Origin: Calothrix sp. CSU_2_0
GTDB taxonomy: Bacteria > Cyanobacteriota > Cyanobacteriia > Cyanobacteriales > Nostocaceae
Reading direction: 5' to 3'
Length of the DNA stretch: 64,000 nucleotides
Assembly: GCA_012034595.1 (NCBI GenBank)
Contig: JAAUPE010000008.1
Location: 1-64,000 of the forward strand
This document shows positions 55,294 to 64,000 of the stretch, in pieces. The number at the start of each line of letters is the position of its first letter. The first letter of the stretch is position 1. The notes beneath the pieces were generated by a model. It had not been told where the DNA came from and did not search any database. It saw nothing but the letters and a program-made list of their open reading frames with translations. The translations under genes and the position numbers were made by a program.

Positions 55294-56952
55294 ATGTCTA
55301 GCCCTATAGAATTTACTTTATTTGCTCCTTACAACAATGCAGTAGCTTTAATTGGCTCTTTTAATAATTGGGAAGAAATGCCCATGCAAAAAAGCAAGGA
55401 TGGCTATTTTCGTATTAGCGTTGATTTAGAGGATGGCACTTACGAATATAAATTTAAAGTTCAGTCAAAAAGTTGGTTTTTTGAACCAGACCAATGGGTA
55501 GATGTAACCGATCCTTATGCGACTAATGTTGATGGTAAAAGTGAAAGTGAAAATAGTATTGTTCAGATTAAAGATGGTCAGAAAATAGTCGATACTTATG
55601 TTTGGATGCATGATGATAAACCCTTGCCTGCTGACCATGAATTAGTTATTTATGAGTTACATGTTGCAGACTTCTCTGGTGGTGAAGATGACCCATTACA
55701 GCGAGGGAAATATAAACATGTCATCGAGAAGTTAGATTATTTATGCGATTTAGGAATTAACGCGATTGAATTGTTACCAGTAAAAGAGTATCCTGGTGAT
55801 TACAGTTGGGGTTATAATCCGCGACATTTCTTTGCTACAGAAACTAGTTATGGTCCTACCGCAGATTTGAAAAAATTAATCGATGAGTGCCATGCCAGAG
55901 GTATTCGGGTGATTATGGATGGGATTTACAACCATTCTGAAGCTTCCGCACCTTTGACCCAAATTGACCACGATTACTGGTATCACCATCAACCCCGCGA
56001 CCCTGATAATAATTGGGGTCCTGAATTTAATTATGAACATTACGATGAATCTTTAAAAACATATCCAGCACGTAAATTTACTGGTGATGTTGTCCGCTTT
56101 TGGATTGAAGAGTATCACATTGATGGTATTCGTTATGACGCTGCACGACAAATTGCCAATTATGATTTTATGCATTGGATTGTTCAGGAAGCAAAGCAAG
56201 CTGCTGGTGCAAAACCTTTCTATAATGTTGCCGAACATATTCCCGAAACAACCAGCATCACCAATATCGATGGTCCAATGGATGGTTGCTGGCATGATAG
56301 CTTTTATCATTGCGTTTTAGAACATATTGCTGGGGATACATTTGATTTAGAACGTCTCAAGGATGTGTTGGATTGCAAACGTCAAGGCTTTATGGGTATA
56401 ACCAACGTGGTCAATTATCTCACCAACCACGACCACAATCATGTCATGGCAGACTTAGGCGATCGCAATATTTTAGATGAGGAAGCTTTTCGTCGTGTCA
56501 GATTGGGTGTGGTTTTGTTAATGACTGCGATCGGAGTGCCTCTAATTTGGATGGGTGAGGAATTTGGAGAATATAAATATAAAACTCCTAGTCAAGCTAA
56601 GATTGATTGGACTTTACTCGGTGGTGATTTAAATTCTGGTTTGTTTGAATATTACAAGGGTTTAATTAATCTCCGCAAACAAAATCATGCTTTATATACA
56701 GAGAATATTAATTTTTTCCACGAAAATCCTGAATCTAAAGTGTTAGCATATACTCGTTGGAATGATGAGGGTTCTCGTGTGGTGGTTGTGGCAAATTTCT
56801 CTGGTGAATTTTTGGCAGGTTATACAGTTCCTGACTTCCCTGAGAATGGTACTTGGCACGAATGGACGGGTAATTATGATGTGGAAGCTGGTGATAATAC
56901 GCTAATGACTGATTTAGGTGCTTATGAAGCTAAGGTATTTGTTTGGCATTAG
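55294..56952 (+). CDS. GH13 alpha-amylase-family glycosidase with CBM48
   Basis: 552 residues from ATG 55294 (RBS AAAGGAA; the 23 extra residues in the track are unlikely). N-terminal CBM48/early-set domain (about 1-90: FTLFAPYNNAVALIGSFNNW). The (beta/alpha)8 domain follows with the four GH13 regions: region I DGIYNH, region II GIRYDAARQI (nucleophile Asp), region III NVAEHIP (acid Glu) and region IV LTNHDHN. C-terminal beta domain about 475-552. The family includes branching, debranching and maltooligosyl-trehalose enzymes; the exact activity is uncertain. It could act on glycogen in the cytoplasm, since no signal peptide is present. Confidence 0.85.
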   Translation: MSSPIEFTLFAPYNNAVALIGSFNNWEEMPMQKSKDGYFRISVDLEDGTYEYKFKVQSKSWFFEPDQWVDVTDPYATNVDGKSESENSIVQIKDGQKIVDTYVWMHDDKPLPADHELVIYELHVADFSGGEDDPLQRGKYKHVIEKLDYLCDLGINAIELLPVKEYPGDYSWGYNPRHFFATETSYGPTADLKKLIDECHARGIRVIMDGIYNHSEASAPLTQIDHDYWYHHQPRDPDNNWGPEFNYEHYDESLKTYPARKFTGDVVRFWIEEYHIDGIRYDAARQIANYDFMHWIVQEAKQAAGAKPFYNVAEHIPETTSITNIDGPMDGCWHDSFYHCVLEHIAGDTFDLERLKDVLDCKRQGFMGITNVVNYLTNHDHNHVMADLGDRNILDEEAFRRVRLGVVLLMTAIGVPLIWMGEEFGEYKYKTPSQAKIDWTLLGGDLNSGLFEYYKGLINLRKQNHALYTENINFFHENPESKVLAYTRWNDEGSRVVVVANFSGEFLAGYTVPDFPENGTWHEWTGNYDVEAGDNTLMTDLGAYEAKVFVWH

Positions 56953-57300
56953 TTGAAATATAGTAGATTTAAAGTCAGCTAAGTTTACAAATTAAACCTA
57001 AAATTCTGTCGAAACTAGATATGCGATGTGTCTTTGCGTTTAAGGAAAAGGTATGCTGTAAGTTATCTGTTTTGCCTTTTGTTGTTGTGGTTTACAATTA
57101 AGAGACTTTCGGAAAATACAATACTCTAATTTAGAGATTTATTTGGTCAATTGTATCACTCTTAAGGGCGGGATTACCCCGCCCCATACATTGCTATCTT
57201 GCTTTTATCTCAGTTATCTAGTGATTTTAATTGACTCACAGTTTTAAATAAAAATAGTTTTTTAACATCCAGATTACACATATATTTTCTTATCCCGATT
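56953..57300. other. Spacer with short GC hairpin
   Basis: About 350 bases, no gene. GGGCGGGATTACCCCGCCC (about 57167-57185) is a short GC-rich hairpin of a type dispersed in Nostocales genomes. Confidence 0.45.
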
Positions 57301-58131
57301 ATGAATTCGCCAAAACCGATTTTAGAAGATATTGAGGTGCAATTACTTCTAGAAGGCATTTATAGTTATTGGGGTTATGACTTCCGTAATTATGCTTTCT
57401 CTTCCCTCAAGCGTCGCATTCAAAATTTTATTTCCTCGGAAGGTCTATTGAATATATATCAATTACAAGAAATAATTCTATCCGATAAAGCTTGCTTAGA
57501 GAGATTTTTACTACATCTTACAGTTAATGTAACATCAATGTTTCGTGACCCCAGCTTTTATATTTCCTTTAGAGATGAAGTCATTCCTTTATTACGCACT
57601 TACCCATTTATTCGCATTTGGCACGCTGGATGTTCCACAGGAGAAGAAGTCTATTCAATGGCAATTTTGTTAGCAGAAGAAGGACTATATCAACGTTGCC
57701 GTATTTATGCAACTGATTTGAATGAAAAAGTCTTGCTCAAAGCTAAAAGTGGTATTTTCCCTCTCAAATTAATGCAGGATTATACCCGACTTTACATTCA
57801 AACTGGTGGTAAAAAATCTTTTTCTGAATATTATACTGCGGCTTATGAAAATGCAATTTTTAGCAATTATTTACGAGAAAACATCATCTTTGCTCAACAT
57901 AATTTAGTAATTGATAGTTCATTTAACGAATTTAATGTAATTCTGTGCCGTAATGTTTTAATTTATTTTAATCAGACTTTACAAAACCACGTTCACAAAC
58001 TTTTTTATCATAGCCTTTGTTCCTTTGGTATTCTTGGTTTAGGAAAACAAGAATCAATTCGATTTACTCCTTACGAACAGGAATATCAAGAGCTTGTCAA
58101 GAGGGAAAATCTTTATCGCAGGACGAATTAA
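57301..58131 (+). CDS. CheR-type protein methyltransferase
   Basis: 276 residues. The N-terminal helical CheR domain (LKRRIQNFISSEG and FLLHLTVNVTSMFRDP) is followed by the SAM-binding part (IRIWHAGCSTGEEVYSMAIL, CRIYATDLNEKVL, FNVILCRNVLIYFN). CheR methylates chemoreceptor glutamates with SAM. Here no receptor gene is close; instead a CheB-type esterase and a REC-PAS kinase follow. Such CheR/CheB/kinase groups are thought to regulate signalling outside classical chemotaxis. It lies 376 bases before the CheB gene. Confidence 0.9.
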   Translation: MNSPKPILEDIEVQLLLEGIYSYWGYDFRNYAFSSLKRRIQNFISSEGLLNIYQLQEIILSDKACLERFLLHLTVNVTSMFRDPSFYISFRDEVIPLLRTYPFIRIWHAGCSTGEEVYSMAILLAEEGLYQRCRIYATDLNEKVLLKAKSGIFPLKLMQDYTRLYIQTGGKKSFSEYYTAAYENAIFSNYLRENIIFAQHNLVIDSSFNEFNVILCRNVLIYFNQTLQNHVHKLFYHSLCSFGILGLGKQESIRFTPYEQEYQELVKRENLYRRTN

Positions 58132-58507
58132 AATTGTAAAAGCAAAAAATATTCTCACTACAAATAAATAGAGGTGAGGAGACAACTATTTTATCTTCCT
58201 CAACCTTGACTTGTGAGCATCTTTTAAGTTAAGTCGGTGTTAACAACTCAATCTATAGGAATCCGGTTTGATTCTGAATGAGTTTTTAGGCTTTTAAGCT
58301 TATATCCGTAAGCTTTTGAGACTCAGCATACGTTCAAAATTCAAATAGGAATCCTATATGTAACTAAGTGTAAAATTAGTAAATAACTTATAAATGAGTT
58401 ATTTTCAGGTTTTTATAAAATTCAACATACTTTAGCGTTATTGTGTTGACTTACTTACTTCTTACGAGCATGGTCAAAGGTCAAAAGCTCTATCGGAGGG
58501 TGAATTA
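58132..58507. other. Spacer between cheR and cheB genes
   Basis: About 375 bases, no gene. It contains an imperfect dyad around CTTTTAAGC...GCTTTTGAG (58290-58321), and GGAGGG just before ATG 58508 as ribosome-binding site. Confidence 0.45.
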
Positions 58508-59086
58508 ATGACATTTAAACTTATCGTTTTAGGTACGTCTTTAGGAGGATTTTCGGCACTCAAAAAAGTGCTAAAAAGTATACCAGAAGATATTGGAGTT
58601 CCAATTGCGATCGCACAACACCGTCACCCAGATTCTAGCGACACGACATTGAGGGATTTTTTGCAACAGGAGACAGCTTTGTCGGTCAGAGAAGTGGAAG
58701 ACAAAGACAAAATTCAACCAGGGTATGCTTATTTAACTCCTGCTGATTATCATTTGCTGGTGGAAGCAGGTCATTTTGCACTTTCAGTTGACGAACCTGT
58801 ATGTTATGCTCGTCCGTCGATTGATGTTCTATTTGAATCTGCTGCCGATGTTTATAGGGAGCAAGTGATTGGTGTAATTTTAACAGGAGCAAATGCAGAT
58901 GGTAGTCAGGGTTTGAAAACTATACAAGCGCGAGGAGGAGTCACTATCGTTCAAGAACCTAGCACGGCAGAATGTGGTGTAATGCCTCAAGCTGCAATTA
59001 ATGCAGTCGCTAGGGTAGACTGGATTTTGCCGCTAGAAAGGATAGCTGCGGTACTAGCTATTCTTTGCGATTCAATAGGAAAATAA
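58508..59086 (+). CDS. CheB-type protein methylesterase (no receiver)
   Basis: 192 residues, only the catalytic domain of CheB. The triad is present: Ser in [11 protein letters not shown], His in [11 protein letters not shown] and Asp in [13 protein letters not shown]. Unlike classical CheB it has no N-terminal receiver, so its activity must be controlled another way, perhaps by the following REC-PAS kinase. It opposes CheR by removing methyl groups or deamidating glutamines. Its stop overlaps the region just upstream of the next gene (five bases to ATG 59092). Confidence 0.92.
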   Translation: MTFKLIVLGTSLGGFSALKKVLKSIPEDIGVPIAIAQHRHPDSSDTTLRDFLQQETALSVREVEDKDKIQPGYAYLTPADYHLLVEAGHFALSVDEPVCYARPSIDVLFESAADVYREQVIGVILTGANADGSQGLKTIQARGGVTIVQEPSTAECGVMPQAAINAVARVDWILPLERIAAVLAILCDSIGK

Positions 59087-59091
59087 AACTC

Positions 59092-60666
59092 ATGCAGGCA
59101 GAAAGCAAAGTAAACATTCTGGTAGTGGATGATAAAGCCGAAAATTTGTTAGCGCTAGAAGCAATTTTGGGAGAATTAGGGGAAAATCTCGTACAAGCGA
59201 CTTCCGGGGAAGAAGCTTTGTGGTGTTTGCTAAATCATGACTTTGCTGTAATTTTATTGGACGTACAAATGCCAGGAATGGATGGTTTTGAAGCAGCTTC
59301 GTTGATTCGCAGTCGTCCGCGATCGCGTCAAACTCCGATTATTTTTCTAACTGCTTTTGGTGCTGATGATTATATGCAATTTAAGGGTTATGCTGCTGGT
59401 GCAGTAGATTATTTGCTCAAACCAATAGACCCCCATATTCTCACTTCTAAAGTAAAAATATTTGTTGAATTATACAAAAAATCGGAAGCTTTAAAGCAAC
59501 AAGCGAAACAACTAGCAATTTTAAATGCGGAACTAAAGCAAAGTGAGGAAAAATTTCGTTCTTTAAGTACTTGTTCTCCAGTTGGTATTTTTGAAATCGA
59601 CCACCAAGGTAATTGCACATATGTAAATCCCCGCTATGAAGTGATTTGTGGTGTGACAGCAGCCGAAAGTTTAGAAAAAATCTGGTTAGAATCAATACAT
59701 CCAGACGACAAGGAATTAGCTAGTGCGAGTTGGTTGAATTATATTAATGAAGGTAAGGAATATTCTCAAGAATATCGGTTTTTACTGAAGGATGGTATTG
59801 TTCGTTGGGTTCATATAAGTTGTGCATCTATGCTTGCTGCTGATGGCACTATTCAGGGTTATGTAGGTACTGTAGAAGACATCACCGAGCGAAAAAATGC
59901 TGAAGATACCCGCGCGCAAATGTTTCGCGAGCAGACGGCAAGACAGGAAGCAGAAGCCGCAAATAAGATGAAAGACGAGTTTCTGGCAGTTCTTTCCCAC
60001 GAACTTCGCACACCTTTAACAGCAATGTTGGGTTGGTCAAAAATATTACGTACCAAAAAGTTAGACGAACAAGGTACTATCCGGGCTTTAGATGCAATCG
60101 AACGGAATGCGATCGCTCAAACACAATTAATCGAAGATATTTTAGATATATCGCGAATTATCCGGGGTCAATTACGGTTAAATTTAGGTGTTGTTAATTT
60201 ACAATCTGTAATTCAAACAGCTTTGGAAGCAGTGCGTCCACAAGCAGAGATGAAAAGTCTGCAATTAGATATTTGCTTAGATAGTGATGTTGGCAAGGTG
60301 AGTGGTGATGCAGTGCGGTTACAGCAAGTAATATTGAATTTACTCACTAATGCCGTTAAATTTACACCCAAGGATGGCAGGGTAGAGGTGCATTTAAAGT
60401 TGCTAGAACCATCTTGCGCTCATATTACAGTTAAAGATACAGGTATTGGTATTGAACCTGAGTTTTTACCCAAAGTATTTGAACGTTTTCGTCAAGCAGA
60501 TAGTTCTACTACTCGTTCTCAAAATGGACTGGGATTAGGACTTGCGATCGTGCGTCATTTAGTCGAATTGCATGGGGGAACTATCAATGCAGAGAGTCCA
60601 GGAAAAGGACAGGGTGCAACTTTTGGTGTCACCTTACCACTAATGCAAAATAGAAAAGAATTATAG
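59092..60666 (+). CDS. REC-PAS-histidine kinase
   Basis: 524 residues from ATG 59092. Receiver (about 8-125: [20 protein letters not shown], Asp in [13 protein letters not shown], Lys in LLKPIDP); PAS (about 165-280: [20 protein letters not shown]); HisKA ([20 protein letters not shown]) and ATPase ([29 protein letters not shown]). It is tied to the CheB gene by five bases, so CheB and this kinase are almost certainly made together. The N-terminal receiver may take a phosphoryl group from another kinase here. Confidence 0.9.
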   Translation: MQAESKVNILVVDDKAENLLALEAILGELGENLVQATSGEEALWCLLNHDFAVILLDVQMPGMDGFEAASLIRSRPRSRQTPIIFLTAFGADDYMQFKGYAAGAVDYLLKPIDPHILTSKVKIFVELYKKSEALKQQAKQLAILNAELKQSEEKFRSLSTCSPVGIFEIDHQGNCTYVNPRYEVICGVTAAESLEKIWLESIHPDDKELASASWLNYINEGKEYSQEYRFLLKDGIVRWVHISCASMLAADGTIQGYVGTVEDITERKNAEDTRAQMFREQTARQEAEAANKMKDEFLAVLSHELRTPLTAMLGWSKILRTKKLDEQGTIRALDAIERNAIAQTQLIEDILDISRIIRGQLRLNLGVVNLQSVIQTALEAVRPQAEMKSLQLDICLDSDVGKVSGDAVRLQQVILNLLTNAVKFTPKDGRVEVHLKLLEPSCAHITVKDTGIGIEPEFLPKVFERFRQADSSTTRSQNGLGLGLAIVRHLVELHGGTINAESPGKGQGATFGVTLPLMQNRKEL

Positions 60667-60949
60667 CCAAAATTAGCGTTGGGCAAAACTATAAATATAA
60701 GTTTTTGAAAAATTTTAGTCCCAGCAGCACAACAATAACAAAACCCCACCCTAACCCCAAGGCTATTTCATTTTCTAGAGAAAATCAGTTTAGCACACAA
60801 TTTTGTAAGGGCAGAGAGACCCTGCCCCTACGATTAACCTAAATTCAAACGAAAAAATAAGACTCTCAGATTTTTCTTTTATAAAGAATGAAACAGCCCT
60901 GCTTGTAAAAGGGGGCAATTTCCGAGATATGAGAATTTTCTTTGTGACT
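60667..60949. other. Spacer between convergent genes
   Basis: About 280 bases with no gene; the ORF shadows here carry nothing. Includes CCCCACCCTAACCCC, a widespread short cyanobacterial word. Confidence 0.45.
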
Positions 60950-61663
60950 TTATTTAACCAATCCAGCTCGTAAAGCTCGAACGGCAACTTGAGTGCGATC
61001 GTTAACGCATAATTTATTCAAAATATTGCGAACATGGGTTTTGACAGTACCAACTGTAATATATAATTTTTCAGCTATTTCGCCATTGCTGCATCCATCT
61101 ACAATTAAATTTAAAACATCAAATTCACGGCTAGTTAGAGGATAAGACTCCAACATTTGATTTTCTTCCACAGATAAACTATGAATTGCTACAGTATCCG
61201 AGACTTTAGTTGCCGAAGCTATATTTTTCTTACTTTTTTCTAATACAATTCTCGCAATTAATGGGTCAATCCAAGAATTTCCAGACTGGGTAATTCTGAC
61301 TGCATCAGCCATTTTTTCAATGCTAGCATCTTTCATATAATAAGAATCTGCGCCAGCCGCAAAAGCTGCTAAAACAGTGTCTTCGCTTTGATTCATCGTC
61401 ATAATCAAAATTTTAGTTTGCACGGTCGATTCTGCATCCAGGGAATTCTTAAACTTTTGCGTTAATTCAATCCCGCTCATATCTGGCAAACCCACATCAA
61501 CAATAGCAATATCTGGTTGGGTAGACTGAAGCAACTTAAGACCAGATACTGCATTTCTAGCTTCACCAACAACCTCAATATCCTCTTCTTTGGCTAAAGC
61601 AGCACGCATACCCATGCGAGTTAAATCGTGGTCTTCAATTAGAGCTATACGAATTTTATCCAT
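60950..61663 (-). CDS. NarL/LuxR-family response regulator (paralogue 2)
   Basis: 237 residues, same architecture as the regulator at 38182-38892: receiver (IEDHDLTRMGMRAAL, Asp in IAIVDVGLPDMSG, YYMKDAS), variable linker, then the LuxR helix-turn-helix (SREFDVLNLIVDGCSNGE and IAEKLYITVGTVKTHVRNIL). The helix-turn-helix ends RTQVAVRALRAGLVK, against RTQAAVRALRAGLVH in paralogue 1. The two probably arose by duplication and may share targets. No adjacent kinase of the HisKA_3 class. Confidence 0.88.
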   Translation of the reverse strand: MDKIRIALIEDHDLTRMGMRAALAKEEDIEVVGEARNAVSGLKLLQSTQPDIAIVDVGLPDMSGIELTQKFKNSLDAESTVQTKILIMTMNQSEDTVLAAFAAGADSYYMKDASIEKMADAVRITQSGNSWIDPLIARIVLEKSKKNIASATKVSDTVAIHSLSVEENQMLESYPLTSREFDVLNLIVDGCSNGEIAEKLYITVGTVKTHVRNILNKLCVNDRTQVAVRALRAGLVK

Positions 61664-62230
61664 GATTCAGCCTCAATTTATGCAAAGAGATAGATAGTTC
61701 AATAACCTTTTTGATAGTTATCTGTATTCATAAAGCCAATTCTAAGTGAATATAACAATCTAAGTCTATCCATCCTCAGAACAGTCTATCGAATTTAAAT
61801 TCTGTTCTATCGAAAGATATATAACTATTCTTACGGAAGTTTATAGATAAATTTAATAGATACTAAAGATTATCAAATATCCATCTTCTGAAGGATGTTT
61901 AATTTTCTTAAAAGTTAGTGTGCGAAATCATGGTAAAATTAATGTCTCCGACAAGTTGATAGGGGTACAAAATGCTGGGAGACTGGAGTGAGATTGAGCC
62001 AACTTTACGGAACCTTTCTGTCCAGCAACTTCGCAGTCTCTATAATGGTTATGCATAATACCAATTCAATATGAAGCTCCATAGAAACAATCCTTATCTA
62101 TCAAGGATTTAGTTTAATGAATTATGTATAGCTTTAGACTAAAATGGTATAAAACATGATTAATTTTCGGAGATGTCTAATGTAGAAATTCATAAAATTT
62201 GAAGAATAAATTAGATAATGGAGAGGATTT
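61664..62230. other. Spacer with dispersed element copy C
   Basis: About 570 bases without a gene. From 61939 to 62180 lies a diverged copy of the hairpin element: TTAATGTCTCCGA at the left, CTGTCCAGCAACTTCGCAGT and CTCTATAATGGTTATGCATA inside, and TAATTTTCGGAGATGTCTAA at the right. Confidence 0.55.
61939..62180. repeat. Dispersed hairpin element, copy C (diverged)
   Basis: It shares with copy B the phrase TTCTGTCC[GA]GCAACTTCGC[TA]GTCTCTA and the outer GACATCTCCGAAAAT terminus (here inverted at the right end). The interior is longer and the central hairpin has decayed. Confidence 0.5.
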
Positions 62231-64000
62231 ATGGTAAAGGAATTTTGGATTAATTTTTTTAGTTCAGAATCTTTTATTCCCCACGGACATTGTTATCTTT
62301 GGCAAAACAACTTAGTGTGGCTACACATCCTATCCGACTCTTTGATTGCCCTGTCTTATTATTCAATTCCCATTACCTTATTTTACTTTGTCAGTAAAAG
62401 ACGTGATTTACCTTTTAACTGGATTTTTCTTTTGTTTGCTGGTTTTATCATTGCTTGCGGCACTACACATATCATGGAAGTCTGGACACTTTGGCATCCA
62501 GTGTATTGGGTTTCGGGAAGCCTCAAAGCCGTTACAGCAATGATTTCGGTCATTACTGCCATAGAACTATTTCCCTTAGTACCTCAAGCCTTAGCATTAC
62601 CGAGTCCAGCCCAACTCGAACAGGTAAACCTAGCGCTGCAAGGGCAAATTGCTGAAAAGCTCAAAGCTGAGGAAAAATTGAGAACATATCAAAATCATTT
62701 GGAGGAATTAGTTGCAGCACGTACCAATGAACTGACACAAGCAAATGAGAAATTGCAGAAAGAAATTGCAGAACGGAAATGTACAGAAATTGCTTTACGA
62801 CAAAGTGAAGAACAATTTCGCCAATTAACAGAAAACATTGATGAAATTTATTGGTTAACCTCTCCCAATGCCACCCAAGTATTGTATGTCAGCCCAGCTT
62901 ACGATCGCATTGCTGGACACTCTCGTGAGATTTTATATCAACACCCAGATGCTTGGTTTGAGCTAATTCATCCAGACGATCGCCCACAAGTATCAACAGT
63001 TGTTAGGGAACGAGTTCGTAACGAAACCGGACTAAATGCACAATATCGCATTGTTCGTCCCGATGGGGAAATTCGTTGGGTGAAAACGAAGGAATATCCT
63101 ATTCGTGACGAATTCGGGAAAATTTTTCGCATTGCTGGTGTTGCAGAAGACATTACCAAGCATAAGGAAATTGAAGCGGAACGGGAAAGACTACTAGTGC
63201 AAGAAAAAGCAGCCCGTGCCCAAGCAGAGGAAGCAAACCAGATCAAAGACCAGTTTTTAGCAGTATTATCCCACGAATTGCGTTCGCCCCTCAATCCCAT
63301 TTTAGGCTGGTCAAAAATTCTTTTAACCCGTAAACTTGAACCCGAAAAAACTATCGAAGCTTTAACAATTATTGAACGCAATGCTAGATTACAAGCCCAA
63401 TTAATTGAAGATTTATTAGATATTTCTCGAATATTACAAGGAAAATTGAGCTTAAATATTCAATCACTTTATTTAGAATCAATTATTTATAATGCCTTAG
63501 AAACAATTCGTTTAGCAGCAGAAGTAAAATCAATCGATTTAATATTCACAATCGACAATTCCCAATTGAAGAGATTGGACAGGCAATCTGAAAATCCCAT
63601 TCCCAATCCCGAATTTAACGTAACGGGTGACTCCACAAGATTACAACAAATTATTTGGAACATTCTCAGTAATGCCATTAAATTTACCCCAGTGGGTGGT
63701 AGAGTCGAAGTGCGGTTAGAAAAAATCAACAACTATGCTCAAATCACAGTAGAGGATACAGGAAAAGGGATTAGTAGTGAATTTTTACCCCATGTATTTG
63801 AATATTTTCGCCAAGCAGACAGTACTACCACCAGAAAATTTGGTGGTTTGGGTTTAGGACTAGCAATTGTCAAGCAATTGTTAGAATTGCATGGTGGTAC
63901 AATAACTGTCGAGAGTCCAGGGGAAGGACAAGGAAGTACATTTACATTACAACTACCTTTGCTAGAAGTGCATGGGGGTAAAAAAATGCAAGAGAACTGG
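62231..64000 (+). CDS. Ethylene-receptor-like (ETR1-type) histidine kinase, partial
   Basis: 590 codons to the window edge, no stop, so it is missing from the track. Residues about 20-120 are three membrane helices of the ethylene-binding type: HCYLWQNNLVWLHILSDSLI, then ALSYYSIPITL and FAGFIIACGTTHIMEVWTLW. The Cys and His of CGTTH correspond to the copper ligands of plant ETR1, and the Asp of LSDS and Tyr of LSYYS are also conserved. Then coiled coil, PAS (about 195-310), HisKA ([18 protein letters not shown]) and ATPase ([12 protein letters not shown]). Start ATG 62231 follows GGAGAGGA. A receiver may follow beyond the edge. Confidence 0.88.
   Translation, partial: MVKEFWINFFSSESFIPHGHCYLWQNNLVWLHILSDSLIALSYYSIPITLFYFVSKRRDLPFNWIFLLFAGFIIACGTTHIMEVWTLWHPVYWVSGSLKAVTAMISVITAIELFPLVPQALALPSPAQLEQVNLALQGQIAEKLKAEEKLRTYQNHLEELVAARTNELTQANEKLQKEIAERKCTEIALRQSEEQFRQLTENIDEIYWLTSPNATQVLYVSPAYDRIAGHSREILYQHPDAWFELIHPDDRPQVSTVVRERVRNETGLNAQYRIVRPDGEIRWVKTKEYPIRDEFGKIFRIAGVAEDITKHKEIEAERERLLVQEKAARAQAEEANQIKDQFLAVLSHELRSPLNPILGWSKILLTRKLEPEKTIEALTIIERNARLQAQLIEDLLDISRILQGKLSLNIQSLYLESIIYNALETIRLAAEVKSIDLIFTIDNSQLKRLDRQSENPIPNPEFNVTGDSTRLQQIIWNILSNAIKFTPVGGRVEVRLEKINNYAQITVEDTGKGISSEFLPHVFEYFRQADSTTTRKFGGLGLGLAIVKQLLELHGGTITVESPGEGQGSTFTLQLPLLEVHGGKKMQENW

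Noticed and set aside
1-64000. CRISPR array, rRNA or tRNA genes
   Set aside because: I saw no regularly spaced repeats or rRNA-like or tRNA-like segment; a covariance search was not possible, so a tRNA could be missed.

Overview
The window looks like a chromosome segment of a phycoerythrin-containing, probably filamentous heterocystous cyanobacterium (Tolypothrix/Calothrix/Nostoc type; I do not name a species). The evidence is dense GCGATCGC (HIP1) palindromes, an AT-rich background, a dnaE gene ending in a split-intein N-half, phycobilisome rod linkers of the phycoerythrin type, cyanobacterial phytochrome and cyanobacteriochrome kinases, and a PEP-CTERM protein. The first ~600 bases are different: they are GC-rich and read as short pieces of unrelated proteins joined end to end, so they are probably an assembly or amplification chimera.

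Layout. 0.6-2.2 kb: a group II intron with most of its reverse transcriptase deleted, next to an IscB-like remnant. 2.4-5.7 kb: metallophosphatase, exported methyltransferase, small unknown gene, VOC protein. 6.2-7.5 kb: two small proteins, one LEA-like. 7.9-17.4 kb: an iron-siderophore uptake locus on the minus strand (AraC/PchR-type regulator, broken TonB-dependent receptor, FecB-type lipoprotein, a heterodimeric ABC exporter-fold pair, FecCD permease), followed upstream by an exbB/exbD remnant and a third ABC half-transporter on the plus strand. 20.7-23.3 kb: split dnaE. 23.5-27.3 kb: three Spy-like periplasmic paralogues beside a NarL-class sensor kinase. 27.6-32.4 kb: CooC-like ATPase, a kinase remnant, Hsp20, PEP-CTERM protein, DUF938 methyltransferase, polysaccharide deacetylase. 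32.6-38.1 kb: a green/red chromatic acclimation module, ccaS - cpeR - rod linker - cpeC, with ccaR divergent and a recognisable CcaR G-box between cpeC and ccaR. 38.2-64 kb: an island of phosphorelay genes (two NarL-type regulators, REC-kinases, a large hybrid kinase, a CphB-type phytochrome with its response regulator and a hybrid kinase, a CheR/CheB/kinase group, and an ETR1-like ethylene-receptor kinase running off the end). It is interrupted by small stress proteins (CsbD, GlsB/YeaQ, a BON lipoprotein) and a GH13 glycosidase.

How the genes work together. The siderophore locus has regulator, operator candidate, receptor, binding protein and inner-membrane transporters. The receptor and exbB/exbD are both damaged by internal deletions. 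In the light module CcaS senses green/red light, CcaR binds the G-box, and the operon makes a phycoerythrin rod linker plus CpeR, the activator of phycoerythrin genes that lie elsewhere.

Two quality signals run through the window. Several genes are joined N-terminus to C-terminus by internal deletions, all in the first 21 kb. Several others are frameshifted, three of them exactly by one base in a homopolymer run. The first may be genome decay or collapsed assembly; the second looks like sequencing error unless raw reads say otherwise.
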